A DNA stretch of 64,000 nucleotides from Candidatus Hydrogenedentota bacterium (GCA_013359265.1 JABWCD010000005.1:323678-387677); one strand, 5' to 3'; positions 9,242 to 17,969 are shown, counted from the first letter of the stretch. The notes: a model not told the origin generated them from the letters alone. Numbers and translations: made by a program.

Positions 9242-9736
9242 ATGCTGGCGCGGAAGGTGGCATTAATGGAGAACGCGCAGCCCGCGCAGGCGAGTCCGAA
9301 GCCGCGCATCCGCGTTGCGGCGATTATCCTGCGCGGTGACGAACTGTTGCTCGTGCGCCACGTGAAGGGTGGCAGGTCCTACTGGCTGCTGCCGGGCGGC
9401 GGCATCGAATTTGGCGAACCGCTGGCGGAAGCGCTCAAACGCGAATTGCGGGAAGAGGCGACGATTGAGATTGCAGTGGGGGACCTGGTGATAGTGAACG
9501 ATACAATTCCGCCGGATCGTTCGCGTCACACGATAAATCTTTGTTTTACGGCGCACGTGACGCGCGGGGAAATAGCGTGCGGGGTCGATCCGCGCGTCGT
9601 GGAAGTGCGCTACGTGCCGGTCGATGAACTGTCGTCGCTGACGTTCTATCCCGACATTCGCGCCGAACTCATTCCCGCGATTCGCGCGGGATTTCCGCGC
9701 AAGGCGATGTACCTGGGCAATTTCTGGAAGGACTGA
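9242..9736 (+). CDS. NUDIX hydrolase
   Basis: Small cytosolic pyrophosphohydrolase of the NUDIX superfamily; members cleave nucleoside diphosphates linked to another group. The Nudix box is complete except that the glycine near its end is Thr: GGGIEFGE, seven residues, then RELREEATI. Metal-binding glutamates of the REUxEE core are intact. Starts are possible at 9212 (overlapping hflX), 9242 or 9269. ATG 9242, 4 nt after the hflX stop, fits the operon spacing, and the 9269 start would still keep the whole domain. The preceding segment (IRVAAIILRGDELLLVRH) is the usual beta strand entry. Substrate is unknown. Confidence 0.88.
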   Translation: MLARKVALMENAQPAQASPKPRIRVAAIILRGDELLLVRHVKGGRSYWLLPGGGIEFGEPLAEALKRELREEATIEIAVGDLVIVNDTIPPDRSRHTINLCFTAHVTRGEIACGVDPRVVEVRYVPVDELSSLTFYPDIRAELIPAIRAGFPRKAMYLGNFWKD

Positions 9737-9750
9737 GGAAGAGACACACA

Positions 9751-11211
9751 ATGCGGGTCGCATTCCTGAATCCGATGTTCGGCAAGGACTTCACGAAGTC
9801 CGCGCGGTGGTTCGCGCGGTCGCGCGGGCGCGTGCAGCGCCATCCTGACTATTTCTGTACGGCCGCGGGCGTCGTCGAAGCAGCGGGACACGACATCCAT
9901 TTTCTCGATGCGCAGGCTAAGAACATGCCGACGGACACCGCAATCCAGAGGTTGAAATCGTTCGCCCCGGACATGGTTGTGTACCAGGCGACGACGCCTT
10001 CGATCGACGCAGACATCGAGTCCGCACGGGCGTGCAAGGAAGCGCTGGGCGGACTGCACGTGATGATCGGCCCGCACGTAACCGCCGAACCGGAAGACAC
10101 GTTGCGGCTCGCGAACGGGGCGTTGGACGCGGTGGCCATCGCCGAGTATGACTATACGATTCGCGATCTGGCCGACGGGGCCGCGATAAGGGACTGCGCG
10201 GGCCTCGCGTGGATGGACGGCTCGCAGTACATCTGTAACCCAAGCCGGCCGTATATCGAGAACTTGGATGAACTCGCGTTTCCGGCGTGGAAGCACATCG
10301 ACATCCATGACTACCGCGACTTCGGCAAGCTCTTCCCGTTTCTGACGCTTATCAGCGGGCGCGGGTGCCGCGCGAAGTGCACATTCTGCCAATTGCCGCA
10401 GGTAATGAACGGGCACAGCTATCGTACGCGAAGCGTTGACAATGTGTGCGACGAGATCGAGTACGACATGAAACTGTTCCCGAACCTGAAGGAGATCATG
10501 TTCGAGGACGATACGTTGACGATGCGCAGTTCGCAGGACCGTCTGGTGGAGTTGTGCGAGGCGATGATTCGGCGCAATCTCGGCATCTCGTGGAGCGCGA
10601 ACGCGCGCGTGGACGTAAACGACCTTGAAGTCTTGAAGTTGATGAAACGATCCGGTTGCCGCTGGCTGTGCGTCGGTTTCGAGTTCGGCGATCAGCAGGT
10701 CCTGAACAACGTGAAGAAAGGCGCGACCATCGCGCAGATGCACCGGTTCGCGCACAACGCGCACAAGGCGGGCATTCGCGTGCACGGCTGCTTCATGTTC
10801 GGCGGGCCGGGCGAGACCATCGAGACCGCGCGCAAGACGCTCGATTTGTCGCGGCAGTTGCCGATCGATACGGCGCAATTCACCGCGGTCGTCGCGTATC
10901 CCGGGACCACGTATTACAGATGGGCGCAGGAAAACGGATACCTCAAGCAGACGCGCTGGCGCGACTGGGTGGACGACAACTTCGAGCAGCGCTCGACGCA
11001 GGAACTGCCGGGACTGACCGCCGAACAAATCAATGCGTTCATTGACGAGGGATTGCGCAGCTTCTATTTACGGCCCGGGCAAATGTGGCGAATGCTGCGC
11101 AACATTCAGAACATGGCCGATCTCCGTGCGAAACTGCACGGTGTGAGGAGTTTTGTGGACTATTTTGGGAACAAGGAAAAAGCCTACGTGGGGTTTGTGG
11201 GGAACAACTGA
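9751..11211 (+). CDS. B12-binding-domain-type radical SAM protein (BchE-like), first of block
   Basis: The 486-residue protein has an N-terminal Rossmann-like cobalamin-binding-type domain (about 1-150, MRVAFLNPMF start, MIGPHVTAEPE) and a radical SAM core with the cluster motif Cys206-x3-Cys210-x2-Cys213 (GCRAKCTFC). The MFEDDTLTM strand, the VGFEFGDQQVL and HGCFMFGGPGE segments follow the BchE/HpnJ-like pattern. A canonical DxHxxG cobalamin motif is not seen, as in many of this class, so B12 dependence is inference. It begins 14 nt after the NUDIX gene, and its stop overlaps the next start by one base (TGATG). Such enzymes do methylations, cyclisations or hydroxylations on unactivated carbons; the substrate here is unknown. 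Confidence 0.88.
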   Translation: MRVAFLNPMFGKDFTKSARWFARSRGRVQRHPDYFCTAAGVVEAAGHDIHFLDAQAKNMPTDTAIQRLKSFAPDMVVYQATTPSIDADIESARACKEALGGLHVMIGPHVTAEPEDTLRLANGALDAVAIAEYDYTIRDLADGAAIRDCAGLAWMDGSQYICNPSRPYIENLDELAFPAWKHIDIHDYRDFGKLFPFLTLISGRGCRAKCTFCQLPQVMNGHSYRTRSVDNVCDEIEYDMKLFPNLKEIMFEDDTLTMRSSQDRLVELCEAMIRRNLGISWSANARVDVNDLEVLKLMKRSGCRWLCVGFEFGDQQVLNNVKKGATIAQMHRFAHNAHKAGIRVHGCFMFGGPGETIETARKTLDLSRQLPIDTAQFTAVVAYPGTTYYRWAQENGYLKQTRWRDWVDDNFEQRSTQELPGLTAEQINAFIDEGLRSFYLRPGQMWRMLRNIQNMADLRAKLHGVRSFVDYFGNKEKAYVGFVGNN

Positions 11212-11654
11212 TGAAGAAACTAGCTGCAACAATCGTAATTATGAGTGTCCTTGGTTTGGCCGGATGCGCGAACATGCCCATCACCGATCCGGCGCCGTTC
11301 GAGGACCCGAACGGAAATTTCCATTTGCGAATCTACGCGGACCAGATGGGGTTCGATGGCGTGCCGTTGGATATTAAAGTCTGGATTGACGGGGACCTCG
11401 CGGTAAACAAGACGTTCAGTAGCCAGCGTGGAAACTACGACGACCGTTTCCGTTTTAATCTGCCGCAGGGCACGCACGAAATCCGGGCAAAGTCGGTCAA
11501 GGCGAACAGCGAGATTGCGCGCACATTCGAGATCAGCGGCACCTTGTTCGGAGCGCTCTACTTCTCCCCGAAACAGAAGGGCTTGCCGCCGGAGTTCAGT
11601 TTCCGCGTGTCGAACGAGCCGATATACGTTGCGCCGGGACAGGGAGGCGTGTAG
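11211..11654 (+). CDS. Small lipoprotein of the radical SAM block (paralogue 1)
   Basis: A 147-residue lipoprotein: MKKLAATIVIMSVLGLAGC is a clear signal with lipobox LAGC and acylated Cys19. The mature part looks like a single beta-sandwich. Its core (VWIDGDLAVNKTF, about 25 residues, then LPQGTHEIRA) is shared with the following gene, so the two are tandem duplicates. The form resembles PEGA-type surface domains, though I cannot assign the family. Start ATG 11211 overlaps the upstream radical SAM stop (TGATG), and the next gene starts 1 nt after its stop. The location inside a radical SAM block suggests it is a substrate, a carrier or an export partner of those enzymes; this is inference. 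Confidence 0.82.
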   Translation: MKKLAATIVIMSVLGLAGCANMPITDPAPFEDPNGNFHLRIYADQMGFDGVPLDIKVWIDGDLAVNKTFSSQRGNYDDRFRFNLPQGTHEIRAKSVKANSEIARTFEISGTLFGALYFSPKQKGLPPEFSFRVSNEPIYVAPGQGGV

Positions 11655-11655
11655 T

Positions 11656-12249
11656 GTGCGCTGCTTACTGCGCACAACCTTGCTGGCTTTTGCAGCACTC
11701 GCGATTGGTTGTCAGTCCAACGGCGATTCGCGCGGCGGCGCGAAGATTCGCCTGCCGGAGAGTGGGACGCTTTTCATGAAAGTGTTCAACGAAGACCCGG
11801 GCGCAACCGGCCCAACGCAGGTCGCCGTTACGGTTGACGGCCAGAAGGTACTGGATCGGAACTTTTCCATGGACGAGAAAAGTTATGACGGCCAGTATCA
11901 GATTCGCTTGCCGCAAGGTAAGCACGTGATTGAAGCCGCGACGGCGGAGGGCAAGGCGTTTACGAGCCGCGCAATCAATTTGAAGGACGAAGCGTTCCTC
12001 CAAATCTACGTCACCGAAGACCGGAAGTTCGGACTGACGCACGGGTCGCGCCGAAGCCTGGCGCGGCTCGTCATCAAGCGCACACGCGCGGCGGCCGGCG
12101 TCAATTCGAACCCGGCATTGTGGATGATCATCCCCGCGCCGCAGCCATCGCCGTCGACGCGAGAGTACGTAAAGAACGATTTCAAGGCCAAAGCCGCCGA
12201 AAAGCTCGGCGTCGAACCCGGCACAACCAGACAGAAGGGCAAACCATGA
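11656..12249 (+). CDS. Small lipoprotein of the radical SAM block (paralogue 2)
   Basis: A 197-residue putative lipoprotein starting at GTG 11656, two bases after the last base of the previous stop; an ATG is not available in this frame near the signal. The signal VRCLLRTTLLAFAALAIGC ends in a lipobox-like LAIGC (Cys19). The domain with VTVDGQKVLDRNF, YDGQYQIRLPQGKHVIEA repeats the pattern of paralogue 1. It adds a basic C-terminal extension of about 75 residues (HGSRRSLARLVIKRTRAAAG onward) absent from paralogue 1. The end overlaps the next radical SAM gene by 4 bp (ATGA). Function unknown. Confidence 0.78.
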   Translation: MRCLLRTTLLAFAALAIGCQSNGDSRGGAKIRLPESGTLFMKVFNEDPGATGPTQVAVTVDGQKVLDRNFSMDEKSYDGQYQIRLPQGKHVIEAATAEGKAFTSRAINLKDEAFLQIYVTEDRKFGLTHGSRRSLARLVIKRTRAAAGVNSNPALWMIIPAPQPSPSTREYVKNDFKAKAAEKLGVEPGTTRQKGKP

Positions 12250-13406
12250 CGCCACGCGCAGGTCTCGCTCCCCAGGACGAAGCAGCGCCTCCGCTGCCCG
12301 TGCACGACAAGGGCGGCGCGCCGATTGTGCAACCGCGCTTCGGGACGAGTCCGGCCCAGGAGGCCGGCATTTTCGATACGCTCCAGACGCGCATTATGAC
12401 GCACTGGACGGAGGCGCGCATGATTCTCGAGCGCAAAATGCCCGCGCCTCGCACTGCTATTGTCTACCCGACCTACGTGTGCAACCAAGATTGTCTGTGG
12501 TGCGAGTACAACGCCGAAAACACGAACAAAGACCTGACGCGCGTGATGTCGAAGGACCAGTTATTCACGCTGTGTGACGACCTGCGCGCTCTGGGCGTGC
12601 GCGGCGTCGAATTCTGCGGCGGAGGCGAGCCGACACTGCACCCGCACCTCGCGGAACTCGTGCGCAAGATGAAATCAGAAGGCACCAGCATTGGGCTGCT
12701 TACGAACGGCACCAAGCTGAAGGGCGAGTTGGCGTCCGCGCTCGTGGATTGCGCGAGTTACGTGCGCGTGGGGTTTGACGGCGCGACCCCGGAAACAGCG
12801 AACCGTGTGAAGCGCCCGAAAACGCCGGAGGCCCGTTTCGAGGCGGTCTGCGAAAATATCGTCGGCATGCTGGCGCTGCGGCGCGAACGCAGCACGGGAG
12901 TACGCATCAGCGTCAAGGTTGTGCTCGACTCCAATAACTATCACGAAGTCGAGGAGTGCGTGCGGCTGGCGATTCGACTCGGTGTCGATTCGGTTCAGTT
13001 CAAGGCCGCGCGTCTGGTCGCGTCCGAATTGAATCAAGAACAAAGCGAATCGGTGAACAGTCAAATGGCCGAATTGCGCCGGAAATACCCTCAGATGCCC
13101 ATCGTCGGTGGAACCGATAAGATCAACATGACGACCAAGTGCTGGCTAACGCCCTTGCAGCTTACCGTCGATCCCATGGGCGAGGTATACCTGTGCTGCT
13201 ACTACCGGCACCGTAAGGAGAAGCACTCGATCGGCAATTGTTTCACGACGCCGCTGGACGAGCTTTGGTACAGCCAGGATCATTGGGATGCGATTGACGG
13301 AATCGAGCCGCACGAGTGCAACAATCTCGATTGCCGATTTGTGAAATACAATCAAATCCTGGACGAGGCAATGCTGCACAACGACATGCAGTACGAATTC
13401 ATTTGA
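12246..13406 (+). CDS. Radical SAM protein with SPASM-like C-terminal Cys cluster
   Basis: The 386-residue protein has the radical SAM motif Cys79-x3-Cys83-x2-Cys86 (CNQDCLWC) and the SAM-binding GGGEP at about 125-129. The C-terminal part contains Cys in TKCW, YLCCYY, GNC, HEC and LDC, the spacing expected of a SPASM or twitch domain that holds auxiliary Fe-S clusters. This separates it from the three BchE-like enzymes around it, since it lacks an N-terminal Rossmann domain. SPASM enzymes commonly modify peptides, but other substrates are known. ATG 12246 overlaps the lipoprotein stop by 4 bp, so the earlier in-frame start at 12120 is rejected. Confidence 0.87.
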   Translation: MTPRAGLAPQDEAAPPLPVHDKGGAPIVQPRFGTSPAQEAGIFDTLQTRIMTHWTEARMILERKMPAPRTAIVYPTYVCNQDCLWCEYNAENTNKDLTRVMSKDQLFTLCDDLRALGVRGVEFCGGGEPTLHPHLAELVRKMKSEGTSIGLLTNGTKLKGELASALVDCASYVRVGFDGATPETANRVKRPKTPEARFEAVCENIVGMLALRRERSTGVRISVKVVLDSNNYHEVEECVRLAIRLGVDSVQFKAARLVASELNQEQSESVNSQMAELRRKYPQMPIVGGTDKINMTTKCWLTPLQLTVDPMGEVYLCCYYRHRKEKHSIGNCFTTPLDELWYSQDHWDAIDGIEPHECNNLDCRFVKYNQILDEAMLHNDMQYEFI

Positions 13407-13416
13407 GGATTGGCGC

Positions 13417-14823
13417 GTGCGCGTACTACTGCTAAATCCGCCCGGGCCATTCTGCCGCGCTGGTTCACGCTGGCCGCATGGGCGCAAGCCGAAGAAGACG
13501 GGGATTGATTATCACCCGTTTCCGTTCCAGCTTGCATACGCAACGTCGCACTTGACCGCGGACGGCCACGAAGCGCGCCTGATCGACTGCATCGCGCTCG
13601 GCATGTCGCTCGATGAGTTGTCCGCCGAGGCGCATTCCTTCCAGCCGGACATTGTATTCATGGAGACGAGTGCGCCGAGCTGGCAATTCGACCTTGAAAC
13701 AATGCGGCGTATAGGCCGGCCGACAATCGCGGGCGGCGCACATGCAACAGCGACGCCATCGGATCACCTCGATGCAGGCTTCGCGGCAGTTATTCGCGGA
13801 GAATACGACCAGGTAGTCTCGGATGCGCTGTTGATCGAACCGCGCCCCTGGTTGGCGACCGTGACTCAGCCCAACGCCGAATACGCGCCGTTGATCCGCG
13901 ATCTCGACGACATCCCGCTTCCGCCGTGGGAATCGATGGCAATGGAAAAATACAACGACCCATTTTGCATGGGCCGCTCGGTGACGGTGCTTACGTCGCG
14001 CGGCTGCCCACTCGAGTGCGGGTTCTGCACCATCGCACCCTTCGAAGGCAAGCGCAATTACCGCCGCCGCGACCCGAAACGCGTGTGCGACGAGATTCAA
14101 CTGCTGATCGAGCGCTACCGGCCGGACGAAGTCTACTTTGACGACGATACAATTACGATAAATCGCAGGCATATCCTGGCTTTGTGCGAGGAGTATGCAT
14201 CCCGCAAGTTTGGCATTCCCTTTAGTTGCATGGGGAATGCGGTCATCGAGCGCGACGTAATCGAAGCGATGGCGCGCGCCGGATGCCGCGCAATCAAGTT
14301 CGGCGTGGAAAGCGGCGACCCGGAGGTACTTCGTCAAATCCCCAAGGACCAGAAACCGGAAGACGTTGCGCGCACTGTGCGCGACTGCCGGACATTCGGT
14401 ATACAGACACACGCCAATTTCTTGGTAGGTCTACCCGGGGAAACGCGTGAAAGCGCCGTGCGAAGCATCGAATTTGCGCTGCGCCTCAACACGCACACAC
14501 TGCAATTCGCCATCGCCACTCCGTATCCCGGCACGGCGTTCTACGATAATGCCAAGCGCAATGGATGGTTGACCAAAGATAGCTGGATGCAGTTCGACCC
14601 CTCCGGCGAAGCCGTGGTGTCGTATCCCGGATACTCGGCCGACGACATCGCCGCGATGTACGACTTCGCGTGGCGGCGGTGGCAGTGGCACATGATGACG
14701 CGGCGCCCGCGCACCTTGCTGCACCATTTTGGCAATGCGTTCCGCCGCGAGGGTTTGGGAGGCATGTTGCGGCTGGGCCGCTACAGCGCGGAGCGGTTTC
14801 TCAAAGTGGTAGGTTCGCACTGA
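13417..14823 (+). CDS. B12-binding-domain-type radical SAM protein (BchE-like), second of block
   Basis: A 468-residue enzyme with an N-terminal cobalamin-binding-type domain (MRVLLLNPPGPF start, TIAGGAHATATPSD) and a radical SAM core with Cys197-x3-Cys201-x2-Cys204 (CPLECGFC). Further family marks are YFDDDTITI, IKFGVESGDPEVL and NFLVGLPGET. The basic C-terminal tail (MMTRRPRTLLHHFGNAFRREG) is the type seen in BchE/HpnJ-like proteins acting on membrane-associated or hydrophobic substrates; this last point is inference. It lies 10 nt after the SPASM-like gene and its stop overlaps the next start by one base. Confidence 0.88.
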   Translation: MRVLLLNPPGPFCRAGSRWPHGRKPKKTGIDYHPFPFQLAYATSHLTADGHEARLIDCIALGMSLDELSAEAHSFQPDIVFMETSAPSWQFDLETMRRIGRPTIAGGAHATATPSDHLDAGFAAVIRGEYDQVVSDALLIEPRPWLATVTQPNAEYAPLIRDLDDIPLPPWESMAMEKYNDPFCMGRSVTVLTSRGCPLECGFCTIAPFEGKRNYRRRDPKRVCDEIQLLIERYRPDEVYFDDDTITINRRHILALCEEYASRKFGIPFSCMGNAVIERDVIEAMARAGCRAIKFGVESGDPEVLRQIPKDQKPEDVARTVRDCRTFGIQTHANFLVGLPGETRESAVRSIEFALRLNTHTLQFAIATPYPGTAFYDNAKRNGWLTKDSWMQFDPSGEAVVSYPGYSADDIAAMYDFAWRRWQWHMMTRRPRTLLHHFGNAFRREGLGGMLRLGRYSAERFLKVVGSH

Positions 14824-16115
14824 TGAAGATCGCGCTCATCAACCCAAGTGTGCCGAAATCGCTCAAGAAGGAGAACTTGGGCCTCGCCTACCTTTCCGCA
14901 ACGCTCCAGGCCGACGGACATCAGACACGCATCATAGACGAAATCGCGGGCGACGACGTGTGGCAGGGTCTCGACGAATTTCGGCCTGACATTGCCGGCA
15001 TATCGTTCATGACCATGTATGCGCTGCGCGCGTATGAGATCGCTGATCGCATCAAAAAGGAACGCGGGCTGACGGTCGTCATGGGCGGCGCGCACCCGAC
15101 GGCGATGCCCGAGGAGGCGATTCAGCACGGCGACTGTGTGATCCGCGGCGAGGCGGAATGGACATTTCCACGGGCGATCACCAGCGGCAAGCTCGAGGGA
15201 ATCATCGAGCCTGAGGTGCCGGCGGAACTCGACACGCTACCCGAACCGCGCCGCGATCAACTCAACCTCGATTTGTACGCGGCAGCGGGGGAGGAGATAG
15301 CGGGATTTTCCTATCGTACGCTGGGCATTATCACGAGCCGCGGGTGTCCGTTCGTCTGCAATTACTGCATCAACTCGAAGCGCGAAACGCAATTGCGCTT
15401 TCACAGCGCGGACCGCGTGGTGGAAGAAATCAAATACCTCGTCGATCGTCACCACATTGAGAGCATCGCGTTCTACGATGAGTTAATGGCCACCGACATC
15501 GACCGCTTCCGCGACATTTGCGAGGCGATGATCGCTCACAATCTGCACAACCTCAAATGGGAGTGCCAAATCCACGCCCGGCGCATTCGCCCGGACGTAC
15601 TTCGCCTGATGAAGCGCGCGGGGTGCATTCAAATCACGATCGGCTTCGAGAGCGGCAGCCAGCGCATGCTCGACCGGATGGTGAAGCACGCGACCGTCGA
15701 ACAAAACCTGCAGGCGGCCCGATATATTCACGAGGCGGGATTGCGCGTGCGCGGGTGCTTCATCATCGGCACACCGGGCGAAACGGAGGAAGACGTCGAA
15801 CTGACGCGCCAGTTCATCAAGCAGGCCGAAATCGATTTTGCATCGATTCACTACCTGACGCCGTACCCGGGGACCGCCCTATTCGACGAGTTCAAGGACC
15901 GGATCATGGGCTCTGGCGTAACGTGGGACAAGTTTACGGCCGGCGATCCCGATACGTTCAACTGCAACGAAAACATGCCGCCCGCGCTTCAAAAGCGATT
16001 GTTCTTGCAACTCAGCGCGCGCCAGGCGTTCCGCAATTACAGTTGGTCGGAGATGGCGAAACGCGCGATCAAGAATCCGCGTCACGCCCTCCATGTGGTC
16101 TCGAATATGATCTGA
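14823..16115 (+). CDS. B12-binding-domain-type radical SAM protein (BchE-like), third of block
   Basis: A 430-residue relative of the previous enzyme. The Rossmann domain begins MKIALINPSVPKSLKKENLG and contains VVMGGAHPTAMPEE; the radical SAM motif is Cys175-x3-Cys179-x2-Cys182 (CPFVCNYC), followed by FYDELMATD, ITIGFESGSQRML and GCFIIGTPGETEED. ATG 14823 shares a base with the upstream stop (TGATG), so the longer frame from 14670 is not used. The end (KNPRHALHVVSNMI) is the common short basic tail. It is the last gene before the hairpin at 16145. Three such enzymes in one unit suggest successive modifications of one scaffold; inference. Confidence 0.88.
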   Translation: MKIALINPSVPKSLKKENLGLAYLSATLQADGHQTRIIDEIAGDDVWQGLDEFRPDIAGISFMTMYALRAYEIADRIKKERGLTVVMGGAHPTAMPEEAIQHGDCVIRGEAEWTFPRAITSGKLEGIIEPEVPAELDTLPEPRRDQLNLDLYAAAGEEIAGFSYRTLGIITSRGCPFVCNYCINSKRETQLRFHSADRVVEEIKYLVDRHHIESIAFYDELMATDIDRFRDICEAMIAHNLHNLKWECQIHARRIRPDVLRLMKRAGCIQITIGFESGSQRMLDRMVKHATVEQNLQAARYIHEAGLRVRGCFIIGTPGETEEDVELTRQFIKQAEIDFASIHYLTPYPGTALFDEFKDRIMGSGVTWDKFTAGDPDTFNCNENMPPALQKRLFLQLSARQAFRNYSWSEMAKRAIKNPRHALHVVSNMI

Positions 16116-16144
16116 GGGTCCGGCCGCCGGCGTTTCGAAACAAT

Positions 16145-16178
16145 TCGGCCCGCTCATTCATTCACATGAGCGGGCCGA
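16145..16178. terminator. Strong hairpin between converging units
   Basis: A perfect 13-bp stem (16145-16157 with 16166-16178) around an 8-nt loop lies 29 bp after the last radical SAM gene and 18 bp from the end of the converging coiled-coil gene. There is no T-run on either side, so it is either a bidirectional terminator of the Rho-independent type lacking a U-tract or an mRNA 3' end protector. Confidence 0.7.
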
Positions 16179-16196
16179 TAGAATTCCAGGCAGAAT

Positions 16197-17969
16197 CTAT
16201 AGCGAGTCGAACTTCTTCTGAAGGTCCGTCTTGTCGTCAACGACCAACTGCTGCTTCGCAAGCAGTTCGAGCTTCTCTTCATAGCCCGGGGTGCGCGCCG
16301 CAAAGATTTCGGCCTCGAGCTGCTGAGCGGACGCCGACTCCCCCTTCATGTCGGAGAACTCGTATTTTGCGGGTCCTTCGGACGCCGTGTTGTGATATAC
16401 GCCGATGTGCTGGCCGTCCAGCGTACGGTAATAGACGCCGTGGTTGCCGTTCATCACGCATTCCGCCCAGCTATTGGACCTCGTACCGAATCGGTCGACC
16501 ACCGGCAGTTTCGCGAAGAAATACTCGCGCGACTGCGAGATTTCGAGTTCAGCGAGGTACAACGATGTGTACTCGTCGAGCAGGGCCGGGTCAACCCAAT
16601 TCGCCGCGCTTGCCTTTTCCTTGAGCGCCTGGACGCGCGCGATGCGCTCCGACCGTGAATACTTGTCCGGAGTAAGCGGCGAACCCTCCTGGACCGTAAT
16701 CATTAAGCGGCTGATGTTGCTCTCCAAGGTCTCTTTCGTCATCATCCGCCGCGTATCGGCATCCTCAAGCTTGCCGACCATGCCCTCGAGGCGCTCCGTT
16801 TCAGCAGCCAGACCGTCGCGCCGCGCCTGCATCACTGCTGTCTGGTTTTGCAGCGAATCGAAATCCGCCTGCGCCTTCACGAACTCGGCGTTCTTTTGCT
16901 CAAGTTCCGCCGACACTGTATCGCGCTGCGCGCTCGCCGTCTGGATTTCGGTATCAAGCGTGGTCTTCTGCGTCGTCAGCTCCTGGACCGAAGTCTGCAG
17001 GACTTTCTGTTGCTCGGCAAGCCTCGCAATCTCCTCCGTAGATACCGGTGTGCCGGTTGGTCCGCCTGCCGCCTTAAGGTCGCTAATTACCTTGTTCAGT
17101 TGTGTCTTTTCCTGCTCAAGCGATGCGACTTGAGATTTCAGCGGATTCGGTACTCCAGGGATGTACGGATTCGCGAGCAGCCCGACTACGAACAACACAG
17201 CAGCCGCAATCCAACCGATCATTCCGCCGATTCCTTTCTTCGCCGGCGCTGCGCCACCCATGGCGACACCGGCCATGGACGGCGGCGGAGTCATCGCAGT
17301 GGGTGCTGTTGTATCCGGACCAAAATCGGGAACGGGAGTACCCTCGAACCCGCCGCGGCTCTGCGCGGAAGGCCGCGAACTCGGCGCGAACGCGTCGGCG
17401 TCGAAGCCGCCTGCGTCCGCAGTGAACATCGGCGTCTGCATCGCCTGTGTGGGAGCGGACGTATCGGCCGCGCTGAACGCCGCGGAACCGCCGCCGAAGG
17501 CGCTGTCGAAGAGCGGCGTATCGATATCCGACTCCGGTCCGGGCGGCGCCACTTCCGGCGTCTCCGGCGTGAAGTCGCTGTCCGCGGACAAATCCTGGAA
17601 CCCGGAACCGGACGGCGTATCCAGCCCACTGTCGGATGACGGGGTACCGAAAACCGGTGTGCTGCCGTAGCCTGCGGGTGCAGGCTTTACCGCGCCACCC
17701 GTGGGAATCGGCGTCTCGACCGGGATGTCGCTGATAGGGGGGAGTCCGCCTATCGAAATGCGATCCTTGTCACTCGATGGATCGATTGCGCTAAGCGGCG
17801 GGAGCCCGCTATCGAATCCGCCGCCACCGGCAGAAGACTCGAAGTCGCTTAACGGCGGCAGGTTACCTAGTCCGCTATCACCACCGGTCAGCGCGCCGAA
17901 ATCGCTGTCTTCGGAACCGCGTGTTCCGAACCCATCGCTCGCGCCCGACCCCTTGTTTTCATTCGCCAT
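16197..17969 (-). CDS. Membrane-anchored coiled-coil protein with disordered N-terminus and LPPLS repeats
   Basis: I do not recognise this 590-residue protein. From the N-terminus: a Gly/Ser/Pro/Asp-rich disordered region (1-245); a single membrane helix (about 247-266, GGMIGWIAAAVLFVVGLLA); a long coiled coil (about 278-405, KSQVASLEQEKTQLNKV onward); and a globular C-terminal domain (406-590) with Trp, Cys and Tyr. In the disordered part the motif (N/G)LPP(L/I)S(D/A) occurs at 36, 55 and 75, about 20 residues apart, and TP(V/L/M)F occurs three times. ATG 17969 is chosen because GGAGGT lies 7 nt before it. With the short linear motifs likely cytoplasmic, the coiled coil would be periplasmic. 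It is transcribed alone from the promoter at 18020-18048. Confidence 0.85.
   Translation of the reverse strand: MANENKGSGASDGFGTRGSEDSDFGALTGGDSGLGNLPPLSDFESSAGGGGFDSGLPPLSAIDPSSDKDRISIGGLPPISDIPVETPIPTGGAVKPAPAGYGSTPVFGTPSSDSGLDTPSGSGFQDLSADSDFTPETPEVAPPGPESDIDTPLFDSAFGGGSAAFSAADTSAPTQAMQTPMFTADAGGFDADAFAPSSRPSAQSRGGFEGTPVPDFGPDTTAPTAMTPPPSMAGVAMGGAAPAKKGIGGMIGWIAAAVLFVVGLLANPYIPGVPNPLKSQVASLEQEKTQLNKVISDLKAAGGPTGTPVSTEEIARLAEQQKVLQTSVQELTTQKTTLDTEIQTASAQRDTVSAELEQKNAEFVKAQADFDSLQNQTAVMQARRDGLAAETERLEGMVGKLEDADTRRMMTKETLESNISRLMITVQEGSPLTPDKYSRSERIARVQALKEKASAANWVDPALLDEYTSLYLAELEISQSREYFFAKLPVVDRFGTRSNSWAECVMNGNHGVYYRTLDGQHIGVYHNTASEGPAKYEFSDMKGESASAQQLEAEIFAARTPGYEEKLELLAKQQLVVDDKTDLQKKFDSL

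Noticed and set aside
8236-9309. Long minus-strand ORF (357 residues) across hflX
   Set aside because: hflX has all GTPase motifs; the minus-strand frame is a high-GC shadow.
9646-11028. Long minus-strand ORF (460 residues) across the first radical SAM gene
   Set aside because: The radical SAM frame has the Cys triad and family blocks; the opposite frame has unusual Arg/Val/His composition and no motifs.
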